A DNA stretch of 42,549 nt from an uncultured Lachnospiraceae bacterium (GTDB taxonomy: Bacteria; Bacillota; Clostridia; Lachnospirales; Lachnospiraceae): NCBI GenBank assembly GCA_902779505.1, contig CACZBZ010000010.1, forward strand, positions 1-42,549, read 5' to 3'. The position numbers and the translations under genes were made by a program. This document shows positions 35,253-41,752 of this stretch, one piece after another. A model generated the notes under the pieces. It did not search any database. It had not been told where the DNA came from and worked only from the letters and a program-made list of their open reading frames with translations. The stretch's first letter is position 1, and each line of letters opens with the position of its first letter.

Positions 35253-36065
35253 ATGAGCATAGTAAAGACCATATATAATCTTAATCTGGATCAGGTGGCG
35301 GAAAGCGGCCAGTGCTTCAGATGGAAGAAGATTGCTGAAAACACATACAACATTCCCGCATTTGGCAAGATCCTTACAATAAGCCGACACGAAAAAGCGG
35401 AACATGATTTTATTCTCGATTGTAAGGAAGAAGAATGGAAGGCTGTCTGGAGGGCTTATTTTGATCTGGATACGGATTATGAAGCCATTGCCAAGTTGAT
35501 ATCCGAATCGGATGATGAATATCTGAAAGAAGCATATGAGGCGGGAAGCGGTATAAGGATTCTGAAACAGGATCTTTGGGAAGTAGTTGTAAGCTTCCTG
35601 ATATCGCAGAATAACAATATCAAAAGGATAAAGGCGAGTATAGATGCCCTTTGTAAAAGAGCAGGCCTTGAAATGTCAGCGTTTCCGGGACCGGAAGACA
35701 TAGGCCCCGACTTTGATTTCAGCGGCCTGGGACTGGGCTACAGGGATGTATATTTGAAAGATGTATACTCTTTTGCCCGCAGTAATCCCAATTGGCCCGA
35801 ATGCCTCAAAGGGGCAAGCTACGAAGAGGCTGTTAAGGATCTTAAGAGTCATCCCGGGATAGGCCCCAAGGTGGCAGACTGTGTATGTCTCTTCGGACTT
35901 CATCATGTGGAGGCTTTTCCCATTGACACCCATGTTAAAAGCATATTGAAAGAGCATTACCCGGGCGGATTTGATTTTAATAAATACAAGGGTGTGGCCG
36001 GGATACTTCAACAATATATGTTCAATTACGAACTTCAGAGCAAAACAAAAAAAGTGCCGGTATAG
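35253..36065 (+). CDS. 8-oxoguanine DNA glycosylase (OGG1 type)
   Basis: 270 residues. The N-terminal domain has ESGQCFRWKK. The helix-hairpin-helix and Gly/Pro-Asp loop is HPGIGPKVADCVCLFG, with catalytic K206 and the Asp D225 in PIDTHVK; the 19-residue spacing equals that of human OGG1 (K249 and D268). VVSFLISQNNNIKR is the usual helix. It removes 8-oxoguanine and can nick the backbone. Its last codons form part of a terminator shared with the opposite gene. Confidence 0.93.
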   Translation: MSIVKTIYNLNLDQVAESGQCFRWKKIAENTYNIPAFGKILTISRHEKAEHDFILDCKEEEWKAVWRAYFDLDTDYEAIAKLISESDDEYLKEAYEAGSGIRILKQDLWEVVVSFLISQNNNIKRIKASIDALCKRAGLEMSAFPGPEDIGPDFDFSGLGLGYRDVYLKDVYSFARSNPNWPECLKGASYEEAVKDLKSHPGIGPKVADCVCLFGLHHVEAFPIDTHVKSILKEHYPGGFDFNKYKGVAGILQQYMFNYELQSKTKKVPV

Positions 36066-36077
36066 ACCGACACTTTT
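36050..36077. terminator. Bidirectional intrinsic terminator
   Basis: AAAAGTGCCGG (36050-36060) pairs with CCGACACTTTT (36067-36077) with one mismatch and a 6-base loop. A and T runs on both sides let it work for the glycosylase gene (+) and the receiver gene (-). Confidence 0.85.
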
Positions 36078-36093
36078 AATTCTGTTTAAAGAT

Positions 36094-36471
36094 TTATTTG
36101 TTTTGGATAGCAGGAATCGCCCTGTCTAACATGGCATAGAGCTGTTCGGGCTGAATCGGTTTTACAAGATAACCGAAAGCGTCCACTCTCTTTTCGAAAG
36201 CAGCGGAAGCAGTAAGGAATATCTGCAGACCGCTTGCACCGAGTTCCTTAAGTTTGTCCGACACATCGGTACCGCGAATGCCGGGAAGTATAATATCAAG
36301 GATATATATATCGTAAGCTCCGTTATTCTCTACATCGGCAATAAGGTCTTCACCGTTGTTAAAGATAGTGTAATTAAGAGTTACACCCTTTGTTGCGGTA
36401 TAGTAATTGAGCCATTCAACAACCAAATCCTGTTGTATGGAACTGTCATCCACATACGCTATTCTAATCAT
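36094..36471 (-). CDS. Stand-alone response-regulator receiver protein
   Basis: 125 residues, receiver domain only. The acidic pair is in IAYVDDSS, phosphoacceptor D59 in IYILDIILPGIRG, the T in IFLTASAAF and the K in YLVKPIQPEQ. It is the only convincing minus-strand gene in the window and has its own leader. It could take phosphate from one of the kinases here, but no partner is adjacent. Its ribosome site region is present twice in tandem. Confidence 0.9.
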   Translation of the reverse strand: MIRIAYVDDSSIQQDLVVEWLNYYTATKGVTLNYTIFNNGEDLIADVENNGAYDIYILDIILPGIRGTDVSDKLKELGASGLQIFLTASAAFEKRVDAFGYLVKPIQPEQLYAMLDRAIPAIQNK

Positions 36472-36509
36472 CAGAGAATCCTCCCTGTACCAGAGAATCC
36501 TCCCTGTAC
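36472..36509 (-). repeat. Tandem 19-bp duplication carrying the ribosome site
   Basis: Two exact copies of a 19-base unit (36472-36490 and 36491-36509). Read on the minus strand each is GTACAGGGAGGATTCTCTG, so GGGAGG occurs twice before the ATG. The near copy is spaced 8 bases from the start; the far copy is 27. Confidence 0.9.
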
Positions 36510-36536
36510 CTTATAGGTGAGCAAATCACCTGGTAC
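36506..36536 (-). promoter_or_regulatory. Hairpin in the leader of the receiver gene
   Basis: AGGTGA / TCACCT (36515-36520 and 36526-36531) with a 5-base loop extends outward to GTACC / GGTAC across a 4-base bulge. It abuts the tandem ribosome-site repeat and includes part of it. Confidence 0.5.
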
Positions 36537-36596
36537 TTTAGTAACTAACACTTAATTAATTATATCTTGCTCAAAGTGGAATTGCAAGAAAAATTA

Positions 36597-36605
36597 TGCT
36601 ACAAT
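36597..36605 (+). promoter_or_regulatory. Extended -10 promoter of the ribonuclease gene
   Basis: TGCTACAAT fits an extended -10. The leader contains the dyad GTTGTC-G-GACAAC at 36613-36625, just past the expected transcript start. Confidence 0.45.
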
Positions 36606-36612
36606 ATATACA

Positions 36613-36625
36613 GTTGTCGGACAAC
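36613..36625 (+). promoter_or_regulatory. Perfect dyad near the transcript start
   Basis: GTTGTC, one base, then GACAAC is a perfect 6-bp inverted repeat about 27 bases before the ATG at 36652. It could be an operator. Confidence 0.4.
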
Positions 36626-36651
36626 TACAAATATTGGGTGGAGGTACTCAT

Positions 36652-36897
36652 ATGAAATTAATGTTCATTGGTGCAGATCATGAGGTAACAGGCTCCTGTC
36701 ATTATCTTAATGCCGCAGGCAAGCACATTCTTGTGGATTATGGTATGGAGCAGGGGGTCAATACTTTTGAAAACGCGGATCTTCCGGTGGAAGCCCCCCT
36801 TATTGATTATGTGCTTCTGACACATGCACATGTAGATCATTCCGGTATGCTTCCCTTTTTATATGCCAAGGGACAAGTGCAGATCTCTGCAGCATAA
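36652..36897 (+). CDS. Beta-CASP metallo-beta-lactamase ribonuclease, N-terminal piece
   Basis: 81 residues, the start of an MBL-fold RNA-processing exonuclease. It has MKLMFIGADHEVTGSC, VDYGMEQG and the metal motif HAHVDH. After YAKGQVQ the frame runs into a TAA (36895-36897) where the family goes on with an ATxAT segment and then LCxIMLRD. Those last residues are found at once in another frame (DLCSIM before 36897). About 25-30 bases appear to be missing. The TAA overlaps the ATG of the second piece as TAATG. The start at 36652 has GGAGG upstream. Confidence 0.75.
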   Translation: MKLMFIGADHEVTGSCHYLNAAGKHILVDYGMEQGVNTFENADLPVEAPLIDYVLLTHAHVDHSGMLPFLYAKGQVQISAA

Positions 36898-38225
36898 TGC
36901 TTCGTGACTGTGCTCACATTCAGATGCAGGAAGCTGAGTGGCGCAATCGTAAGGCTAAAAGAGGCAACGGCGTAGAAGCTGAACCCGTATACACCATGGA
37001 AGACGCTGACGGCGCCATCAAATGTCTTGTGCCCTGTCCCTATGACAAGGAGATTGAGCTTTGCCGCGGAATCAAGATAAGATTCACCGACATAGGTCAT
37101 CTTCTGGGCTCCGCAAGTATTGAAGTGTGGGCAACGGAAGGTGACGAGACAAGGAAGATAGTATTCTCCGGTGATATAGGAAACAAGGATCAGCCCCTTA
37201 TCAAGGATCCTTTATATACAAAAGACGCCGATTATGTTCTTATGGAGTCTACATACGGTGACCGAGTACATTCGTCGGAAAGACCCGATTATGTCAAGGA
37301 ACTGGCGGAAATAATCCAGACTACCTTCAACAGGGGCGGTAATGTTGTTATTCCTTCATTTGCGGTTGGTCGTACCCAGGAGATGCTTTATTTTATCCGT
37401 CAGATAAAAGAGCGTAATCTGGTTAAGGGCTTTGAGGACTTCCCCGTATTTGTGGACAGCCCTCTTGCGGTTGAAGCCACAAGCATATTCCATAAAAATG
37501 AATTGAGCTGCTTCGACGAAGAAGCAATGGAACTTGTCAATAAGGGAATCAACCCCATTACTTTTGTGGGACTTAATCTTAGTATTACAAGTGATGAATC
37601 TAAGGCAATCAATTTTGATATGACGCCCAAGGTTATAATATCGGCATCGGGCATGTGTGAGGCCGGTCGTATAAGACATCACTTAAAACATAATCTGTGG
37701 AGACCTGAGTGTACCATACTTTTCGTTGGATACCAGGCAATAGGAACACTCGGACGTAATATAATAGAGGGAGCCAAGGAAGTAAGACTCTTCGGTGAGA
37801 CTATTGAAGTCAGAGCCGATATCAGACAGCTTACGGGTATAAGCGGACATGCTGACAGAAACGGCCTTCTTGAATGGATCAGTGCCTTTGAGACACGCCC
37901 TAAAAAGGTGTTCGTAGTGCATGGTGAAGACTCAGTTGCGGAAGCTTTTGCCCAGACACTTATAGATGAGTGTGATTTGGACGCTTACGCTCCTTACAGC
38001 GGCACCAAGTTCGATCTTATCAGCGGAACCTTTGATTACGAGGCGGCTCCCATACCGATTGTTGCTTCACCTAAGAAGAAGGCACCTTCGGATGTATTCG
38101 GAAGACTTCTTGCGGTTGGAGAGAGACTTATCGGCGTTATCAAGAAGAACGAGGGTGTATCCAACAAAGATCTGGCGAAATTTGCCGATCAGCTTACTGC
38201 ACTGTGCGACAAGTGGGATAGATAA
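36897..38225 (+). CDS. Beta-CASP metallo-beta-lactamase ribonuclease, main C-terminal piece
   Basis: 442 residues starting MLRDCAHIQ, the middle of a normal protein of about 530. It holds the rest of the catalytic set: TDIGHLLGSASIEVW, FSGDIGN, MESTYGDR, the RNA-binding VIPSFAVGRTQEMLYF, the beta-CASP signature SASGMCEAGRIRHHLKHN, and SGHADRNGLLEW with VVHGED. Only the HxHxDH motif lies in the other piece. Reinitiation at the TAATG could make a two-chain enzyme; a frameshift lesion is the simpler reading. Without the first piece the active site is incomplete. Confidence 0.75.
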   Translation: MLRDCAHIQMQEAEWRNRKAKRGNGVEAEPVYTMEDADGAIKCLVPCPYDKEIELCRGIKIRFTDIGHLLGSASIEVWATEGDETRKIVFSGDIGNKDQPLIKDPLYTKDADYVLMESTYGDRVHSSERPDYVKELAEIIQTTFNRGGNVVIPSFAVGRTQEMLYFIRQIKERNLVKGFEDFPVFVDSPLAVEATSIFHKNELSCFDEEAMELVNKGINPITFVGLNLSITSDESKAINFDMTPKVIISASGMCEAGRIRHHLKHNLWRPECTILFVGYQAIGTLGRNIIEGAKEVRLFGETIEVRADIRQLTGISGHADRNGLLEWISAFETRPKKVFVVHGEDSVAEAFAQTLIDECDLDAYAPYSGTKFDLISGTFDYEAAPIPIVASPKKKAPSDVFGRLLAVGERLIGVIKKNEGVSNKDLAKFADQLTALCDKWDR

Positions 38226-38244
38226 AAAATTTAGAGGAAAGATT

Positions 38245-39093
38245 ATGAGTTATGCAGACAGAGTATTCGTGGACATGTGCCGCGACATTCTCGAAAACGG
38301 AACAAGTACCGAAGGGGAGAAAGTAAGACCTCACTGGCCGGACGGAACTCCCGCCTATACCATTAAGAAGTTCGGTGTAGTGAACAGATACGACCTCAGA
38401 GAGGAATTTCCACTCCTTACTCTCAGAAGAACGGCTCTCAAGTCAGCTACGGATGAGATGTTATGGATATGGCAGCAGAAATCCAACAATATTAACGATC
38501 TTCATTCTCATATATGGGATGAATGGGCTGATGAGGACGGCTCCATAGGTAAGGCCTACGGATATCAGATGAGTGTTAAACATCAGTACAAGGAAGGAAT
38601 GATGGATCAGGTTGACAGGGTTATCTACGATCTGAAGAACAACCCTTTCAGCAGACGAATACTTACCAACATATATGTGCACCAGGATCTTCATGAGATG
38701 AATCTCTATCCCTGCGCATACAGTATGACCTTTAACGTTACCCAGAGAAAGGGTGAGGATAAGCTTACTCTTAACGGAATACTTAACCAGAGGTCACAGG
38801 ATGTTCTTGCGGCTAACAATTGGAACGTGGTACAATACTCAGTGCTTCTGCATATGCTGGCACAGGTATGTGATATGTATGTGGGTGAATTTGTTCATGT
38901 TATAGCAGATGCCCATATCTATGACAGACATATACCGATAATCAAGGAATTGATAGAGAGAGAGCAGTTCGATGCTCCTAAGTTCACTCTCAATCCTGAG
39001 GTGGATGATTTTTACAAGTTCACAAGAAATGACGTGAGCGTTGAGAATTATATCCACGGGGAGCAGATTGAGGATATTCCCATAGCCATATGA
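38245..39093 (+). CDS. thyA: Thymidylate synthase
   Basis: 282 residues. ThyA methylates dUMP to dTMP with methylene-tetrahydrofolate. The catalytic cysteine is C157 in NLYPCAYSMTFNVT; the dUMP site follows in NQRSQDVLAANNWNVVQYS and HVIADAHIYDRHI. The PCAY form, not PCH, fits the Bacillus ThyA branch. The start at 38245 follows AGAGGA; the longer frame from 37966 overlaps the ribonuclease gene. folA follows, and the pair is functionally linked because ThyA makes dihydrofolate. Confidence 0.95.
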   Translation: MSYADRVFVDMCRDILENGTSTEGEKVRPHWPDGTPAYTIKKFGVVNRYDLREEFPLLTLRRTALKSATDEMLWIWQQKSNNINDLHSHIWDEWADEDGSIGKAYGYQMSVKHQYKEGMMDQVDRVIYDLKNNPFSRRILTNIYVHQDLHEMNLYPCAYSMTFNVTQRKGEDKLTLNGILNQRSQDVLAANNWNVVQYSVLLHMLAQVCDMYVGEFVHVIADAHIYDRHIPIIKELIEREQFDAPKFTLNPEVDDFYKFTRNDVSVENYIHGEQIEDIPIAI

Positions 39094-39127
39094 CGGAAGG
39101 CACAGACTATAGATTGGAGACTAGGAT

Positions 39128-39616
39128 ATGAACGCTATCGTTGCGGTGGATTCCAATTGGGCCATAGGCAATAAGGGACAGTTACTCATCAGTATTCCCG
39201 CGGATCATAAGATGTTCAGACAGACCACGCTTGATAAGGTGGTAGTACTCGGAAGGAAGACAATCGAGACTTTTCCGGGTGGACAGCCCCTTGCCAAGAG
39301 GACTAATATTATTCTGACGGGTCAGGCGGATTACAAGGCAGGGGATGCAATTATTGTACACAGCATAGAGGAATTGCTTGAGGAATTAAAGAAATACGAC
39401 AGTGATGATGTCTATATCATTGGAGGCGATTCCGTATACAAGCAGATGCTTCCCTATGTGGACACTGTGCATGTAACCAAGATCGACAGAGAATATGAAG
39501 CAGATGCTTACTTCCCGAATCTGGATAAATCGGATGATTGGGAGATCGTAGCAAGCAGCGACGAGCAGGTCTATTTTGATACGACCTACTGCTTCCTGGA
39601 ATATAAGAGAAAATAG
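39128..39616 (+). CDS. folA: Dihydrofolate reductase
   Basis: 162 residues. Typical features are MNAIVAVDSNWAIGNKGQL, KVVVLGRKTIETFPGG, RTNIILT and VYIIGGDSVYKQMLP. It returns the dihydrofolate made by ThyA to tetrahydrofolate. It lies 34 bases after thyA. The substrate-binding acidic residue, normally Asp or Glu near position 27, would be in SIPADHKMFRQ (D26). Confidence 0.95.
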   Translation: MNAIVAVDSNWAIGNKGQLLISIPADHKMFRQTTLDKVVVLGRKTIETFPGGQPLAKRTNIILTGQADYKAGDAIIVHSIEELLEELKKYDSDDVYIIGGDSVYKQMLPYVDTVHVTKIDREYEADAYFPNLDKSDDWEIVASSDEQVYFDTTYCFLEYKRK

Positions 39617-39709
39617 TGTGTGTATATATGCGGTCCTATAGGTCGCAGGAGGATAAAAGAGGGGGCATTTAAAGGAAGACAATCCTGAATTTAAGGGAGG
39701 TTTAATTAA

Positions 39710-39994
39710 ATGACCAGACAGGAAAAGAAGAACTATGTTGTCAAGGAGGATGGAGGCAACTTTGTTCTTGATGACGAGAAGGAGAAAATCAAATTCAAGG
39801 TAATGCAGGAATTTGTTAAGATCCGTAAAGAGAAGGGCGTAACCCAGGATGAACTGGCGAAGAGAACGGGAATCGCAAGACCCAACATAGCTCGCATGGA
39901 AAACGGATCATACAATCCTACCATCGAGATGATGGTTAGAATGGCAGCAGGACTTGATATGCGACTGGATATCAGGTGGGTTGACAAAGTCTAG
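39710..39994 (+). CDS. XRE-family helix-turn-helix regulator
   Basis: 94 residues. A 30-residue charged N-terminal arm leads into the HTH domain: FVKIRKEKGVTQDELAKRTG, IARPNIARMENGSYNPT, and IEMMVRMAAGLDMRL. The form resembles HigA-type antitoxins, but no toxin gene is next to it: the 93 bases upstream hold no ORF and a terminator follows. GGGAGG (39696-39702) supports the start. Target unknown. Confidence 0.85.
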   Translation: MTRQEKKNYVVKEDGGNFVLDDEKEKIKFKVMQEFVKIRKEKGVTQDELAKRTGIARPNIARMENGSYNPTIEMMVRMAAGLDMRLDIRWVDKV

Positions 39995-40018
39995 ACGAAA
40001 GTGAATAAAACATTATTA

Positions 40019-40043
40019 AGACCCGGCCGATTTGGCCGGGTCT
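40019..40043 (+). terminator. Strong hairpin after the XRE gene (terminator-like)
   Basis: AGACCCGGCC (40019-40028) and GGCCGGGTCT (40034-40043) make a perfect 10-bp GC-rich stem with a 5-base loop. The T run is weak (TCTAATT), so termination may be partial. Confidence 0.7.
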
Positions 40044-40072
40044 AATTAAAAGTAGAGGAAGAGAGGGGAGAT

Positions 40073-40867
40073 ATGTCCAATCTGTTGATGCGTTTTCCGG
40101 AAGGAAAAAGTAAGGCACTGACACTCAGCTATGATGACGGTGTCGAGCAGGACAAGAGACTTGTGTCTCTGATGGCTGAGCATGGCATAAAAGGAACATT
40201 CAATATAAACAGCGGTCTCTAAATGACAAAAAAAGAGATAGACGATCTCTATGTCAGAAACGGTATGGAAGTGGCAGTACACGGATATACTCATCCTTAT
40301 CTGGACAGACTGCCTGTAAATAAGGCAACTTATGAGATATTAAAAGACAAGATGTCTCTGGAAGAACAGTTTTCTACAATAATAAGAGGCATGGCTTATC
40401 CCTACGGAAGCTATAATGACGCTCTTGTTGATATCATAAGGAATTGCGGAATAGTCTATTCCAGAACCGTTATTTCAACAGAGAAGTTCGATATGCCGCG
40501 GGACTGGCTTCGTCTTCCTGCTACATGCCATCATAACAATCCAAGGCTTATGGAACTGGCGGAAGAATTTGTAAGTTCCGATTACAGCGACAAGCCATCA
40601 CAGATGTTCTATCTGTGGGGGCATTCTTATGAATTCGAGAAATTCGACAATTGGAATGTTATTGAGGACTTTATCCGAAAGATATCGGCTAAGCAGGATA
40701 TCTGGTATGCAACCAATATTGAAGTCTATGATTATGTTCACGCATATGAAGAATTGCGTTTTAGTACTGATATGAGCCTCTGTCAGAATCCTACATCTAC
40801 GGATGTGTGGTTTGTATTTGTCGGCAAAGAATACAAGGTCGAAGCGGGACAGACGCTTGCCTTATAG
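40073..40867 (+). pseudogene. Polysaccharide deacetylase family (NodB-like), interrupted by an in-frame TAA
   Basis: The frame from the ATG at 40073 gives MSNLLMRFPEGKSKALTL, then SYDDGVEQD (catalytic and metal Asp pair) and KGTFNINSGL, and then a TAA at 40220-40222. The same frame continues from the ATG at 40223 as MTKKEIDDLYVRNGM, EVAVHGYTHPYLD (metal His pair), GMAYPYGSYND and FYLWGHSYEFE. Relatives that I recall have about 15-18 extra residues between NSGL and the MTKKE segment. A deletion of a multiple of three bases that left TA-A at the joint would explain it. A 214-residue fragment could still start at 40223, but lacks the Asp motif. Probably inactive, unless the sequence is wrong. 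Confidence 0.75.
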
Positions 40868-40878
40868 CGGTGATCGTA

Positions 40879-41603
40879 ATGAATCTAGCACTGAAACACA
40901 ACTACATACAGGTCAGAGAGCATGACAGAAGATCGGTTGGCGGCAATCAGGAATATTTCAAAGGACGTCCGGGATTCTTCAGCAAATATACAAATATAAG
41001 CATCACAACGGCTGTGGCATTGTGGCCTTGGGAGATCTGATGCTTTATCTTCTGGGCAAAGAAGGCAAAATGCTTCGTTCAAAAGGCGTTATGTACGGCA
41101 AAGACTTCGAGTCAGTAGATGACTACAGGGATTATTTTAATACCGTCATGAGGCTGTCAAAATGGATTCCTTCAAGACTTGGAGTCAGCAATCTTTTTTT
41201 AACCCTTGCCTTTAACGGAATGTGCATGAGACTTGGGATTCCTTACAGAGGAAGATGGGGACTCTTAAGGCAGAACATATACAGAAATGTTCAGAAGATG
41301 CTGGAGAGGGACATACCGGTTATCCTATGTATCCCTTACATAATCAATCCATTAAGAAAGAAGACCATGAAGCTTAAGATGTACATACCGGGGAAGGGCG
41401 GCGAATTTGTCCCGGTGAACGGACATTTTGTGACGATCATCGGCCTGGAGACTCATGATAATCGAAGCTTCTACAAGGTGTCATCATGGGGCAAGGTATT
41501 TGAGATTGATGTAGATGAATTTGATTATTTTGCAAAAAGCGTAGCCTTCGGAGGCATACTGGGCAACGTTCTCATAGTAAGAAAAAAGAAAAAGACGGCG
41601 TAA
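40879..41603 (+). pseudogene. C39-like cysteine peptidase family protein, frameshifted
   Basis: The N-terminal frame from the ATG at 40879 reads MNLALKHNYIQVREHDRRS, then GFFSKYTN and loses sense, stopping at 41038-41040. A second frame, open from about 40983, reads KYKHHNGCGIVALGDLMLYL and continues to the TAA at 41601-41603. It includes PVNGHFVTIIGLE and KVSSWGKVFEID. Cys in NGCG, His in NGHF and the SSWG segment fit the papain-like C39_2 layout. The frames differ by -1, and the switch lies at a direct repeat AAATATA-C-AAATATA (40984-40998). There is no export signal. The deacetylase gene is 11 bases upstream. Confidence 0.65.
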
Positions 41604-41605
41604 GG

Positions 41606-41635
41606 ACAGGACATATTAATATGTCCTGTTTTTTT
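41606..41635 (+). terminator. Intrinsic terminator after the peptidase-like gene
   Basis: ACAGGACATA (41606-41615) pairs with TATGTCCTGT (41620-41629), followed by a seven-base T run (41629-41635). Confidence 0.92.
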
Positions 41636-41659
41636 ACGGAACTGATGATGACAAAGCAT

Positions 41660-41689
41660 TTGACAAAGCCGGCTCCAATCTTGTATACT
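41660..41689 (+). promoter_or_regulatory. Promoter of the symporter gene
   Basis: TTGACA (41660-41665) and TATACT (41684-41689) are 18 bases apart. The leader that follows (about 41692-41722) contains several overlapping AACGC / GCGTT repeats able to form alternative hairpins. Confidence 0.7.
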
Positions 41690-41752
41690 TTAACGCATAA
41701 AAGCGTTGACGCAACGACGCGTTCAATCACAAAAGATTGAGAGGGTGAAAAC

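Noticed and set aside
39617-39994. Toxin-antitoxin pair around the XRE gene
   Set aside because: Only the HTH protein is present; the gap upstream has no open frame and a terminator follows.
40220-40222. Selenocysteine or recoding at the deacetylase stop
   Set aside because: The codon is TAA, not TGA, no SECIS-like hairpin follows, and missing residues point to a deletion.
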